NCBI GenBank assembly: GCA_029378245.1
Contig: JARKIF010000003.1
Coordinates: 3,162,001-3,226,000 of the forward strand
DNA from: Roridomyces roridus
Lineage: Eukaryota; Basidiomycota; Agaricomycetes; Agaricales; Mycenaceae
DNA: 64,000 nt
Direction of reading: 5' to 3'
Part shown: one piece after another, positions 1 through 11,372 of the stretch
Position numbering within the stretch: position 1 is the stretch's first letter
Layout: each line of letters begins with the position of its first letter
Translations under genes and position numbers: made by a program
The notes under the pieces: model-generated
The model's database searches: none
Told to the model about the DNA's origin: nothing
What the model saw: only the letters and a program-made list of their open reading frames with translations

Positions 1-27
1 GAACCTGTACATATCCGCGTCAAGTGA
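1..27 (+). CDS. 3' tail of an upstream 7TM gene copy (partial)
   Basis: The first 24 bases read EPVHIRVK and then TGA. The same residues (EPVHIR) close the two 7TM copies ending at 1893 and 14496. The rest of the gene lies left of the window. The homologous DNA stops a little after the stop codon, so this is probably the third member of a local array. Too short for more than a family assignment by position and identity. Confidence 0.5.
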   Translation, partial: EPVHIRVK

Positions 28-393
28 CTCAAGCCATCCCAATAATTGGTATTTTCAACAGCGGCGCTGGGGCAAGAATGGCGATGTTCTGGCTGCTTTT
101 GAGCGTACTCTGACTCTGAGCGTGCGAACTAGAGATCGGAATCTGATGGCGATGACAGGTGGCGGTGTGCCTTCTCTTGATTCCCGACCACCACCTGCAC
201 GACGACCCGGCGGCGATAGAAAGGTCAAGTCTTTCCAACAGTCGTGTCGTCCGCAGCTTCCATTATTATAATAGAAAGGTCAGTTTTGTCACACATTTGA
301 AAGATGCAACCAGTCCGTTGTGAGTCTTCCCAGCTCCATTGAAACCAACACTGCGTCCGAAAACTTCTCGCCCGGATGCAAAATCGTCTTGGC

Positions 394-400
394 TATAAAA
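394..400 (+). promoter_or_regulatory. TATA box of 7TM copy 1
   Basis: TATAAAA lies 42 bases upstream of the ATG at 442, inside a block conserved with copy 2 (12987) and with the relic at 2720. The conservation of this block among three copies supports a core promoter. Confidence 0.5.
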
Positions 401-441
401 ACAGGTCGGCTCCTTTCACCCGTCGTCAACGTCTTGCATTC

Positions 442-1893
442 ATGTCTTCCATCAGCAGAACTGGCACCCTGGCGGAGCAGGTCGACTCTCAATTTTCATA
501 CAACCTCCAAATGGACTTTTACCTCATAGCCGTGAGAAACTTCAGTTCATTCCCAGATCAAATTCAACATGAGAGGACAGGGCGAGGCCATGCTATACGG
601 TGAGCCAGCGTGTATACAGATACTCAAATTCAAAACTGACACATCTCGCAGGGGTCTACACCATTCTCTTCGCCTTCTACATCCACATTCTTTCTACGCG
701 GGCAGGCATGTCGAAAAATCGTTTCCTGAACTACGCCACCATAAGCCTCTTCGTCCTCTCCACCGTCCACTTCGTCCTCCTCCTCACCAACACGGTCACA
801 ACGAACGCCGGTGTCCACGCAGTATTCACCGATACTGCGCCTTCGAAGCAGACCTCTACCTTCTCGGCAAGAATCGCGGACATGGCGGTCTTTGTGTACG
901 TGACTGGCAAGTACGTTGATTCCAATTGCGCGGGCTCTGGGTTAATTGTTTCAGTGTAATAGCGGATAGTATTTTTGTGAGCACTATGGCGACCTTGTCT
1001 GGGTCTTTCATTCACCACTCACGTTCCCAGATTTTTCGATGCTACGCAATCTGGAACTTTCAGCTCAAAGCAATCCTTTTGCCCATCGTTTGCACCGTTG
1101 CCGTGGCAACATTCGGCTACCTGAACGCCGGATTATCCATCATCGCCGTAAACAACCTCATCAAGAACGGACTCCACTACGCCTTCAACCCCACACTCTC
1201 TTCCGTGTTCTTCATTGCCGCCGTATCAACTTCCTTGGGCACGACAGTCTTGCTGATGATCTTGAGTGGTAAGCACTTACTTGATGCTCTCTGTTTGACT
1301 ACAGGCCCGTATTTTCCTCAGCCGGCCGAATCTGGTGGCTGGCCCACATATCCAAAGAAATCATGGGACGCAAAACAACCCGACGGTACCACACCGTTTG
1401 CACTATGATGCAAGTTCACTGGCCTGTTCACCCAAGCTCAAGTTCTAACCGCGGGCCGCAGCCTAGAATCCGGCGCCGTATACGGCCTCGGCGCCATTAC
1501 CTCCCTCGCTCTGTTCCTCGCAGGCCTAAATCCGCAGTTCTCAGGCGGCTTTGTACTCCAGCAGTTGGTGGTAAGCACCCACACCAAACCCGCTCCCACA
1601 CAGCCTTTAAAGCCATGACCAACCAGGGAATCGCCCCGACCATCATCGCGGTACGCGTCGGCTTGGACTTGCCTCCCACGACTGGTGACAAAGTTGAACA
1701 ATTGCAAGGGGAGAGCTTTCTCATCAAAGCACACACGCCACACCCGCGTCTGGGCCGTCTACCCACCTTTCCCGTTGACAGCATGAACCTCCCACAGCAT
1801 GGGGTTATATACCTGTGCGCGGAGGGAAATGATTATATGGGGGCGATAGACGTCCTGGAACCCGTACATATCCGGGCCAAGCCATCTCAGTAA
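442..1893 (+). pseudogene. Agaricomycete 7TM protein, copy 1 (splice site damaged)
   Basis: Eight exons fit a multi-pass membrane protein family common in Agaricomycetes: 442-531, 581-599, 652-910, 955-976, 1031-1268, 1322-1395, about 1443-1570 and 1627-1893. Visible family motifs are MLYGVYT, NRFLNYATISLF, NVIADSIFIFRCYAIW across an exon junction, GRIWWLAHISKEIMG and GIAPTIIAVRVGL. Compared with copy 2 (13035-14496), the acceptor of intron 6 has changed from CTCAGATT to CTCAAGTT, which moves the AG by one base. Splicing at the shifted AG gives an immediate TAA. The gene is otherwise intact, so the damage looks recent. Alternative splicing that rescues the frame cannot be excluded. Function of the family is unknown; a receptor-like or transport role is only a guess. 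Confidence 0.65.
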
Positions 1894-2304
1894 TTCATCT
1901 TACTCTCCGATATGAACATGCCGAAGTCAGGCGGTCGAGACTCGAGAGAGGATAAATGAATTGGCAATGAATCCATGGACCATGCATGGTGCGTACTCTC
2001 AGCCTACACTCACATGGGCAGTCATTATCAAGTATCATGTCGTGTGGTTCAATTCCAGGCACGTCGTTTGAACCGCACAAGTTTGACCTATTTTTCCCAT
2101 TGAGATCTCTCCCCTCCCCGTTCTATGGCAGCGGATGGTATTTGAATGCAGGACCTCAGCAATCAATGCAATGCCGAACGCTGCCGGGACACCAGCCGTG
2201 GTACCATCAGAGTTCGGAACATGCTTCGATTCTGGCGAATAAATAGGATGAGGTTGGAAAATACCAGCAATTCAACTGCAAGGCACGACGAACTGGAACA
2301 GTAA

Positions 2305-2400
2305 ACAGCTGCCAGCGGGGCTCCAGATGCCGGCGGTCCATGGTTCGAATCCACCGCTGTGCAGTTCAAGTCCATGATGGGTGTTTTTTGTCAAAGCACA
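2305..2400 (+). ncRNA. tRNA-like relic with Pol III signals (unit A)
   Basis: The segment from ACAGC at 2305 to GCTGT at 2360 has complementary ends, a B-box-like GGTTCGAATCC at 2342-2352, and a T6 run at 2383-2388. It resembles a shortened tRNA-Leu type 3' half. The duplicate at 14873-14980 keeps the same parts. D and anticodon arms are not clear, so this is a relic or a SINE head rather than a working tRNA. Confidence 0.3.
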
Positions 2401-2639
2401 CCCGCCGCGCCCATGCTGTGGAATCCCAACTTGTCCTTGGTTGTTTCCTTCCAAGGGCAATCTGTTGAGTATAGTTCAAGTTTCAACTGGACTCCAGAGG
2501 CTCCTTGCCTCAGGAAACCAACTATGTAGGACTTTCTTCATCGGCATACCTCAATCTCAGATGAACTTCAACCAGCATCCGTCTGAAAAGAGGCTGAGTA
2601 CTGAGTACTGAGCCGTTGCTACAATTACACAACGTCTTC

Positions 2640-2800
2640 CGGCAACCAGTCCTACGTTCCGAGTCTTCCCATCTCCATTGAGACCAACACTCGCTCGGGT
2701 GCAAAAAAAATGTTCTGGGTATAAAAACAGGTCGGCTCCTTTGAGCCTAATAGCTGTGAGAGGGGCTGACCGAATGAGAGCCAGCGGGAATGCAGATATC
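2640..2800 (+). pseudogene. promoter and start relic of a fourth 7TM copy
   Basis: 2655-2740 repeats the promoter of copy 1 (CCATCTCCATTGAGACCAAC, then TATAAAAACAGGTCGGCTCC with TATA at 2720-2726). It then jumps to CTAATAGCTGTGAG, which matches the end of exon 1 and the first donor site of copy 1. Nearly all of exon 1 and everything after it are missing. Best read as an internally deleted remnant of the same array. Confidence 0.55.
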
Positions 2801-3049
2801 GAAACTCTATTCCAGAGAAAGCAAGTTGTAAGTACGGACTACAAAGGGTGGCGGGTAACGTAGGCAAAGTGTTGAACTGACGCCGACGTCCCGCGCATAT
2901 CAAAGGGGGTTGAACCACCTAACCGAACACAGAGAAACCAGATGAAGCGAAACCTAAGAGGCTTGGATGATCATATCTCGTGGAGCGAAAAAAGCAGTGC
3001 CGGGTGTTTGACAGATAGAATGGTTGAGTGAGAGCGACGCTGGTGCACG
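2801..3049. other. intergenic, nothing recognised
   Basis: No open reading frame with family resemblance, repeat or RNA signal was seen on either strand. Confidence 0.4.
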
Positions 3050-3277
3050 CTAAAGGGTGGCCAACAGCATGAGGACCGGCAGGAGTAGCAACGTTCCGAA
3101 CCCTGCCACTACCGCTGACCTCACCGCACGAAGCCAGACATAGAGCCAAATCTGGACCAAAATGCAGATCATGCCGACGACGGTGTAGACCGTAACCATC
3201 AGCAACTTGACACCCTCTTTTCTGGGCACCTCCAGAGCTTTTCTGCGGCTTTTTCCACTTTCGTCTTTTTTCGGCAC
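3050..3277 (-). CDS. small hydrophobic ORF, doubtful
   Basis: A 75-residue frame opens with a basic stretch and continues with two likely membrane helices (LLMVTVYTVVGMICILVQIW and a leucine-rich end). The frame starts with GTG, not ATG, and its 5' half lies inside the AT-run repeat 3211-3372. I do not recognise it. It could be a broken exon of the neighbouring minus-strand membrane genes. Confidence 0.2.
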   Translation of the reverse strand: MPKKDESGKSRRKALEVPRKEGVKLLMVTVYTVVGMICILVQIWLYVWLRAVRSAVVAGFGTLLLLPVLMLLATL

Positions 3278-3372
3278 TTTTCGCTAGACTTTTCTTGGTC
3301 GAGATTCACTTTCGACTCTTTTCGACTTTTTGCTGTGAAATCAGTTGCAATGAAAAGTGGTCAAAAAAGTGG
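3211..3372 (-). repeat. dispersed AT-run repeat, copy 1 (inverted)
   Basis: Read on the minus strand it starts CCACTTTTTTG and ends GTCAAGTTGCTGATG, with several AAAAGTG / GAAAAAAG blocks between. The segment 4729-4875 on the plus strand has the same start, end and block types. The two copies are diverged inside. Confidence 0.5.
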
Positions 3373-4170
3373 GTCAGCGCACATGGTTATTCGTCACCAC
3401 GGTACTTGAACCTAACTGCGGCTTTGCTCTGGTATGGGTGTGACCCAGGGTGGGATAGGTCTTGGAGCAGCAGTTGAAGCACAAGCTGCCAGGTTGAGGG
3501 TAAGGAGAAAAGAAGCTCAGCGCTCAGGAACAATTCGCAGGGGCACAAGACAGGGGAGATGAATTATATGGGTTGATTAGTAGCGACATGTTGTACATAG
3601 TATATACGGGACCCGGATATCTATGCGTGTGAGCAAGTCCAAAGACAGCAGACAAACCCTCACCCAATCCCACCCAGAATGTTCTCCGCCCCTGGGGCCT
3701 GGGTGCGCCCGAGCAGTAGAAATCGCAGGTAGTCGTTTGGGGAGGGAAGCTGAGGCGTGCGGGAACAGGAGGGTTTGCATGAACGGGCGATCGAGCGCTT
3801 TCATCAGGCGTGGAAGTGGGGGATGGTGAGAAGAGTCAAGGCGTTGCTTGGTGATCGTCGTTGACACGTTGCGGCCGCCGAACACGTGGTGTTGGTTGAT
3901 GACTGGATTCGGACGAAAAAACAATAAACGCCAACAACTCCCTCTTCTTTCCTTCATCTACCCCACTCTCTATCCCTGCGCCTCGCTGATTTGTTCTGCT
4001 CGAGGCACCGTACTCTAGTGCAGAACGGTACCCGGTGAGCATTCCTACTAGCTGCCTCAGGTCTTGAGAGTTACCGAGCCCAAGAATTATTCCTTCAGCT
4101 CCCCACGCTGAGCGCCGAGTCCGGATGAGCAGCTCTTCACCCAACAGTGCGTATTAGCTCCTGCCCAGCT
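3373..4170. other. intergenic, nothing recognised
   Basis: Several short overlapping frames exist on both strands, none with domain-like composition. Confidence 0.35.
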
Positions 4171-4173
4171 CTC

Positions 4174-4600
4174 GCTCACCACTGATAGAGTCTCTCTTAG
4201 TGTGACCGATCCTGCGGACGACACCGACACCGTGGCTGCGGCGGCCGCTGCCGCATATGTCAAGCTTGAGGTATGTATCTTGCCTGAGCGGCTGCAGTCA
4301 CTGACCTCTATCAATCAGGCTTCTTCGAAGACCTGGGCTACCTGCTCGCGGTGAGTTACAACATGCATCTTGCGACAGTTCATATCCTGATATTGTTGCC
4401 ACAGTACCCAATGATCCACCGCGCCGCTCCGGCTCTCAGCCAACTTTGCATCCACGGGCGTCCTCGATGTGCGTGCTGTCGGCACCGACCCCGTCACCTT
4501 GGTACGTGTTCACTGTCGCCGGATAATTCCAAGGTTAATTCTGATCCAAATAGTCTCCTTGCGGGTTCGATGTCATCGTCGTTGATGGTACGTGCACTAT
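4174..4600 (+). other. exon-like stretch of an unrecognised gene
   Basis: An alanine- and aspartate-rich frame ending YVKLE at 4271 is followed by a good 48-nt intron (GTATGT...TCAG, 4272-4319) and a short exon (ASSKTWATC). Further donor-like sites lie at 4351 and 4502. The frames of later pieces do not join cleanly. No start codon, stop or known domain could be assigned, so this is probably a decayed gene. Confidence 0.25.
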
Positions 4601-4728
4601 CCTGTTCACATAGGTAGATTTGTACCTTCCATAGTGCCCAATCTAATATATTGCTTTCCACCCTAATTGCTGGATGTTATGAGTGTAGATGTAAGCTTTT
4701 CGGAGTGCTTTTGGTGGGACCAAGCCAC

Positions 4729-4875
4729 TTTTTTGTGACGAAAAAAGCGCTTTTTTACGCAAACGGACCTAGCTTAAAAAAGTGCCAGATGCTTTTTCCT
4801 CTTTTCCACTTTTGGCTCTTTTTGGCTTCGAAAAAGCCAGAAAAGACGCAAAAGTGGAAGTTGTCAAGTTGCTGA
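4729..4875 (+). repeat. dispersed AT-run repeat, copy 2
   Basis: Plus-strand partner of the repeat at 3211-3372. It begins CCACTTTTTTG, contains the perfect palindrome AAAAAAGCGCTTTTTT and ends GTCAAGTTGCTGATG. The two copies face each other around the 3.4-4.7 kb interval. Confidence 0.5.
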
Positions 4876-5759
4876 TGACTGGTACGCCGCCATCGTCAGT
4901 CTAATTGAAGAAGCCTTGGAGGAATCCGCCCACTCACGCTGGATGCAAAGAAAGCGAAGCTTCCAATCCGCTCCCAAGACAGCCAGGAGACGCAACGCGG
5001 AAGTCTTGCCCGTACCCAACTTGTAGAGCTCCATCGTGTCCATGGCCTGAGCCTCGGGGGCGTGGATGACGCTGAGCCGGTAGTGTGCGAGAACGGCCGC
5101 GGCGGTGCCGAGGATGTTGACGATGACAGCGCCGTAAGATACATAGTCCGTAACGTGAATCAACGCGCCACGGTCCATCTTCTGGATTTCAATGTCGGCG
5201 CGGAGGACACCGAGGATGGCGGCTGCGATGAGTGCGAAGAGGGTGGTCTGGATGACAGAGATGATGAGGAAGGCAAAGAGAAGGATGGGACGAGACCCAC
5301 GAGGAGGGCAATGTCCTTGGGAAGCTTGACGAGGGCATTACGCTGCTCTCCAAGGCGATCGTGCTGGTCTGCGAGAAACCGGGATATCTTGCTGCCAGAG
5401 AAACGCCTGGGGGTAGAGAAGGCTGCGTAAGGATTGCCAGTCGCGCGGGCTACGAGACCGCCACATATGAGTACACAAAACAGAATGACGTAGTAAGGAC
5501 ATACCGGATGGGTCGGCGTTGACTTGGCCCGCGTACACGGGCTGCATACCCATGGGAGTGCCAACCGGCGGTGGCGGGTGGTAGCCTCCAGGGGCACTCG
5601 GGTACGCGCGTTCCAGAGCTGAATAAAAGCAACGGAATGAGAAAAGGATAAAAGGGACGGATTATCCTCACAGTCTTGGTGCGAGCTCTCTCGCTCGATC
5701 GTCATAATCTCGAAACTGGTTGGAGTAGTGGTGGGCTGGCCTGGAGCCCACGGTGCCAT
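4864..5759 (-). pseudogene. multi-pass membrane protein B (1-nt frameshift)
   Basis: The start ATG is at 5759. Exon 1 is 5759-5672, exon 2 is 5618-5505, exon 3 begins at 5449 after a CGTAG acceptor. The N-terminus is Pro/Gly-rich (GGYHPPPPVGTPMGMQPVY), followed by a charged segment (DRLGEQRNALVKLPKDIALL) and then helices (VIQTTLFALIAAAIL, SYGAVIVNILGTAAAVLAHY). Between LVP and the first helix the frame changes by one base near 5284-5290, consistent with a single-base loss. Downstream the frame stays open to the TGA near 4864, or a splice at 4945 may occur. The related gene C lies at 7030-7671. I recognise the pair as paralogs of each other; their function is unknown. Confidence 0.55.
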
Positions 5760-6840
5760 GAGTGGAACAAAAGTGGTGGGGCTTGGGGGAGAGCTTCACC
5801 CGTCCTTGGGGTTTATGTGCGAAACGAGAATAGACGCCGCGTCGGGTCCAGTGGACAGAGATTATGGGTGTTGCGGTTTGTTTACCGGGGGAGCACGAGG
5901 GTATTTTGAGGGAATCTGATTTCGATGTCCGCGAGCGACTCACGATACACGATTCAGACGGAGATGAAAGAAAAGAAAACGTGCTCCGAGTCGACAGTGC
6001 TGCCAAGATCCCTTGATGAGTCGCCGGCGGCCGGCTAAGTATAGGGAATTGTCCAGTGCGCTGTGATACATTGTAGAAGAGTGTCCCTGAGGATACAGCA
6101 GTCAGAGACGTTTGGGGACCCCGACAGGGGACGGGTGTTGGATGTGTAAGGGAAAAGTCGGAAGCTATTTGTCCAACCCAAAGAGGATGATGGTGGCGCA
6201 TCATTGATCGATCATTCAACTTTTTCAGCCATGGTTGAGTTCTCACCTCGGTCCTTCAGATTAATTACTCAGGTCTCACTGGAGACTCGGGAACGGTGCA
6301 CATAGGCACCCCTATGTTCTGGAGACTCTACTTCGCCAGTAAAGATTCCCTGCCGCCAATTTTGGAGGAATGTGGATCGAGTCCCGCGGCGATATACTTG
6401 AATATGAGGTCATAAGATTAATCCCCTATGGTAACTTCAGATGCCTGAGAAATTGCGCGTCCGCCCGTTTCCATCGCGTGTCCAACTCTGAGTCACCTTC
6501 CCGCTAATAAGTTCGCTTTTGGTGTGTTTTTGGGCGAATCAGGACTGCGGCGAATATACATAGCTGAATCCAATGACTGGGTCCATTGTTCATTGCCGCC
6601 GTCATCTGTGTAGATTAATCACTCGACTGCGAGACAAGTACGCCGCGACACATATTTCTAGATTTGGGTAAGTAATAACCCGAAGGCGAAATAAACGGAA
6701 AGGGATTTCGACAGACCAAGTACATGTACAGTAGGGACATAGGTATGACTCTCGGAGTCAGCCGGCGAAGATGGGTAGAGCGAATAAGTCACAGAGGAGG
6801 GACAGACGGCAACGTGTATGGAAAGAGCCAATGAGAGACT
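5760..6840. other. intergenic, nothing recognised
   Basis: Upstream region of membrane gene B. Only short shadow frames are present. Confidence 0.35.
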
Positions 6841-7029
6841 GTCACGCAACGGGTAGACAGATAGAGCTCCAAAGCAACACCGATATCACAGAGAAAGTGA
6901 ACAAGAAAAAACAGAAAGTGATCTTCTGTCCCTCGCACAGTGATATATACAACAATATTTCGCCGCAGATGCAGAAGATTGCGAAAAACAGACACGCCAT
7001 CCCTTGAACCGCGTCAGAAGAACCCGAAG

Positions 7030-7671
7030 TCATAGGTATATAATGAACCCACCGAGCTGAGAAAGCGCCGAAACAGTACAGCGTAGACGTTGAATTCGAA
7101 CTGTCATGTTGGCGTGCCTGGCGATACATTTGTCGGCGGGGGTGGGATAGATTTCAACAGAACGAAGCTCGGAGAGGGTCCTTGCACCAATGCGATAGGA
7201 CGAGGCGAATGCACCGGCTGAAAGTACACCGGACGCAATCGCCCCATAGGATATCAGATCCAGGGCAATCGTCTGTGACATTCTCTCGAGAGCTTGGACA
7301 CGAAGGTCAGCCTGAATTATACCGCGGATTGCCGCAGCGATGACTACGAGAACGGCGTTCTGACGAGTTCAATACATCTTCTCAGCTGCAGTATATTGAT
7401 GACTTACAACAGGAACCACGGTTCTCGATGTCTCCATCGACGCGGTAATCTCGGATCTCACAGCAGGTTCTTCTGAGTTTTCCGTCACTGAGCTGTTCAA
7501 TAAGCAGATTAGGAAAAACTCACCCATTTTCGACAGCTCACAGGGTGATGGGCACGAAAAACTGGGCACAGGTCCCGCGTCCTTGTGCAAGGGAGGAAAG
7601 TCTGGATCCGGGGAGAACCAGCCCAGTCGGGCGGATGGAGCGAAGGAAAATCTGGGGGCGACAAAGGCCAT
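7030..7671 (-). CDS. multi-pass membrane protein C, paralog of B
   Basis: The segment decoded from about 7440 to 7030 contains NAVLVVIAAAIRGIIQADLR and then LISYGAIASGVLSAGAFASS. These match, position for position, the TTLFALIAAAILGVLRADIE and VSYGAVIVNILGTAAAVLAH of gene B. A GTAAGT...GTCAG intron joins an upstream acidic exon to this core. The proposed first ATG is at 7671 and gives a Pro/Phe-rich N-terminus, but the intron just after it would be only 31 nt, so the 5' model is doubtful. Further hydrophobic frames continue to about 6850, so the gene may be longer at its 3' end. Confidence 0.4.
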
Positions 7672-8020
7672 CGAGCCGGACGTGGGGATGTATCGCAAAG
7701 ACCCTATCCACAGCAATCCCTGGAGATTTATACGACCAGTGCCACTTTACCATGGAGTTAGACAAAGTTAGACAAACTAAGTGCCAGGGCTGGTCGAAAT
7801 TACAGGCCCGACTGCTATGTGCTCGCATGCGCCACAGAGGGGATGAGGTCGGTCGTCAAGCGGGCACGTTGGTAGCCCATAGGAGTCATGGAATGAAGGC
7901 ATAGCTCGCACATTGCAGATAACCCAGATTTGTACACAGTACTATGCATGACCAAATGCAGCGTATTCGGATTGACCAGCCTCACGGCGCTGGAGACACG
8001 ATAGGCTGCGGTGTCGGCTG

Positions 8021-10356
8021 TCAGAACGACGCAGCAGATTCCAACGACGGAAGCGGTATTTGCGGTAGATCCACAGCAGGGCTCCCGGGACGACCAGTAG
8101 GGAACCTCCGCCGCGGCTCGAGCCGCTCAGGAGCGTCGCCCTGAGATGAAGGCTGTTGGCGTTCCTGAGGATGTCCTAATATCTCGTACTGCATGTCGAT
8201 AAACTGCCCCTCAATGGGATCGTGCACCAAAGGCATGACAGTCATACTCTTGAGTCCACTTCGCAGTGGACCAAACCGATCTTGGTTGGTCCTGTCCATG
8301 AGGTACACAGCATACCCCGGAGCTCCCTGTACCGGATATTCCAAGCACAACACAGCTTCGGTCGTGCGCGGGCGGAAGAAATTGTCATTCCATCTGTGTA
8401 TGATTCCCGCTGCACGTTCACGAGGCCCGATTACGCCTCTGGGCTCCAGGTTGAAGGGGGGCGCTTCCACAGGCGGACTCAAGCCGAGCCAGTTCAAGTA
8501 TGCCTCTAAGCCAGGTAGAATTGACTGTTCGTTTTGATTCGGTTGTCGGCTCCGCCCGAAATTCGGGGTCCAGCGACTGACTCGCGGCGGAAGCAGCGTC
8601 AGATGAGTAGATTGCGAGCCACGTTCCTCTGGTGGGCCAGGGACGTAGGGATGATCTGGCGACGTACTACGACTCCAACGATCCGGCAGTGGTGAAGAAG
8701 CCCGAGGGTATCCACCAATATGCACATTCCTCGAGCCATCCCTCGCCAAATCGCGCACTTTCCGATTCCACTTCTGGTCAATCACATCTCCGTAGTCCCC
8801 AAACGTCTTCATGATCAGCGAGAGATAGATCACAGCAAGACCGAGGACGCCGGTAACTGCTATCCGCAATCCCAGTGCGGCGTCGTCGGAGAGCGCGGAA
8901 GGGGCGTCTGCATCAGATACAGCACCCGTGCGCCACGTAAAGGCCATTATACAGGTTATGAAGAGGATAATGGACCTGATGAAATGAGCAATCTGTGAAT
9001 TTATTCCAAGACATGCTCACCAAGCAAGCCAAACCGCCGGAATTGCGAGCATTATCCAGACATTCCACAGGATGGAGACTCGTTGGCGCTCTTTGTGTGC
9101 TTCCTGACAAAGTGATGAGGTACTTGGAGAGAGAGATGGACTTGAAATCAACGTATATCTGCCCAACTAGCTGCTTTCGACATCGTTCGCATAGTCCCAA
9201 AACGCACGATGTACATGCTTCCGAATAAAAGGCTCATCAAGCCACAGATGAGCGATAGCAGCGCCGTCGTTCGAGCGATCGGGTCCGCCGCGGCGACGTC
9301 GATTTGCAACATGGTTAAGATGGCGCTAAAAATGGAAAGGTTCAACGGACTGCACCAATCGAAAGGAGAAGAAAATGAAGTACGACTCACGAAAGCATAA
9401 GTGCTGCCACCACGTTTTGCGTCTTCCATTCACGGAGCAGCGAATCAATGAAGGCTTCCCACGAATGACGAAAATTGAGCAAATTCGGGCTAACGAGCGC
9501 TTCGTCTGGGAGCCATGCTGTCTGGAGTGACCCTGGGGTACCGTCCCTCCATTGATCTGCATTCGCGACAGCCATGCGGAGGATATCCGGGAGGCTGAGG
9601 TTGGCATCGTCCAGAAGACGTGAGACGCGAGAAAAGTACATGAATGGGAGACGGAGGAGCAGGTGTAGGTAGATCTGCCGCGGGATTGTGAGCAGGATGA
9701 AGACCAAGATGGCGGTAAGGAAGCGTGTGATGTGGTGATGCCACGGTCGACGATGACGATGACGATGCCCGGACCTTGATGGCCCATGCACAGATACAGA
9801 GGCTTCCACGTCAGCTTGCACCGGTGACGGGGATTCGGGGGCAGTGTGTAACGTCGTAGGGCTGTGACGCCCGGAAGCAGTCGAAGTGAAGGGATTGACG
9901 GTGGTGTATCGCGGTTCGTCGATTTTCTGCGGGATTATGATCGCAGGAGGGCCGGAGCCATCGATATGAATCTCCACGAGATCGGCGACTGTGGTATGAG
10001 TGGCTGTGCTGGGGACGACGAGGGGAGCAAGAGCGGCCCCGATGCAGATGGGCGTACGGTTCGGATTCGGTCTGGCGCAGGTCGAAGCGGCCATCGTACA
10101 GAGAGCGTCGATATGGATTGGGTGCCGAGGGGTAATATCGGTCTTGATCAAAAGAATATGCACGAGTTGGTTCCGAGGATGAGAGGTAGACTCGTGGGAA
10201 GCGGCTGTCGGAGTGAGAGATTGTGGGTGGATGCAGCCCGGGGGCCGATGGTAGAGGACCGTTTGTGAAATCCTCAGGTTCCGTATATTCCGTGATACGG
10301 CTGAGAGTCCTCCCCAGGTCGTCGGTGCTCATGGAAGGAGTGGAGGGAAGTGGCAA
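8021..10356 (-). CDS. large Agaricomycete membrane protein of unknown function
   Basis: Five exons give about 705 residues: 10356-10058, 10008-9391, 9325 to about 9163, 9103-9021 and 8975-8021. The N-terminal third is Ser/Pro/Arg/Tyr-rich and probably disordered. It is followed by a His/Arg run and a helix (FLTAILVFILLTIPRQIY). Next comes a conserved block (SWEAFIDSLLREWKTQNVV), then helices AILTMLQI, ALLSLICGLMSLLFGSMYIV, WNVWIMLAIPAVWLAW and IILFITCIMAFTWRTG. A cytosolic Pro-rich tail with a further helix closes the protein. This arrangement is one I know from many uncharacterised Agaricomycete proteins. The donor of the third exon is not a clean GT (possibly GC), so that junction is approximate. 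Genes B and C lie just downstream on the same strand. Confidence 0.75.
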
Positions 10357-11370
10357 GCGAAGAACAGCTGTAATTTGCCCATTTCGGATGAAACGTGGGC
10401 GTCAATCAAACGAGAGAGGACGTACGCCGGCTAGATGCAGACAAGGGGGTAGATCGAGGCCCTTCGTCAGCTCAAGGAAGACATCCAGAGGAAGAGTCGG
10501 ACAGTGATGGTGGTGGTTCCTGATAAGAGGGAACATTGAATCAGGACAATCAACTTGGTGGGTGGGCCGCGGCTTTGCCCGGCAGACCGAGTACTTCTTT
10601 CTGTTGCCGCCCTAGCTTCAAAGCTTACTTAATGCACTCTACTTCTCGGTGTTCTGCATTTACATGCATCGAAGCACAAACAACAACACAATGAGATGAA
10701 GAAGCAGCCTGGGATTGGCCCTCCGCGGGCATTAGGATGCAGAAATATTTCTGAGACATCCTAACAATGTCATCGGTGTGTGGAAATACTAATCAGTGTT
10801 GTCCTTGACCGTCAACTGCTGAATAATGTTGATTTTCCAGACCAGGCACATTTGAGGCACAGGGAGCTTCGTAAACACCCAACAATGAATTCACAGCAAA
10901 TGTCCCCACCAGTACACATCTTACAGCCGTGCATAAATAGCCCCACATGCCCGTCTTATTGAGCGTTCACGGCGACTGTCCAAAAGCCAAAAAATCATCC
11001 ATGTTAAATAAATCACCTTCACATTCTAGAAGCTCGAAAAATATGAGTTCATGTAACATGGCGAACACTGGGCTCAATGTGCTCAGCAAGTTTTTGCGGC
11101 ATATCAAAAAATTGTCTATTGATGAATCACAACCAGGGAGGACAGGGCTTCGACTCGGCCCCCAGTGTTTGAACAGTCACAAAAATCATTTGCAAGCCTC
11201 CCAGAGTTAAGGCAGGACATCACGGATGACGGGAAATGGCTGAAATGCTCAGAAAAGATGAATTATGGTTGCATACAGCCTGGACCACTGGACCAGGGAC
11301 AATCCGCCAAGCGTCAACAAATGTTGGGGGTGTCTGAAATGGGTACCAAGCTGCTGGAGAAGGTATTCCG
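10357..11370. other. intergenic, nothing recognised
   Basis: Upstream of the membrane gene. Several AT-rich stretches are present but no coding or RNA signal was seen. Confidence 0.4.
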
Positions 11371-11372
11371 TA

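Larger units (their letters stand above)
170..2610 (+). repeat. segmental duplication unit A (7TM gene plus flanks)
   Basis: This stretch aligns by eye, in the same order and orientation, with 12690-15200. Shared landmarks are the 5' flank (CTTGATTCCCGACCACCACC), the TATA region, all exons of the 7TM gene, the 3' flank with a tRNA-like relic, and an end near AAGAGGCTGAGTA. Identity looks roughly 80-90 percent with small indels. The 3' flank 1894-2610 holds no gene of its own. Confidence 0.85.

Noticed and set aside
1363..1893. Long open frame over the 3' end of 7TM copy 1 as a separate gene
   Set aside because: It reads through introns 6 and 7 and only partly follows the family frame; copy 2 shows the true splicing.
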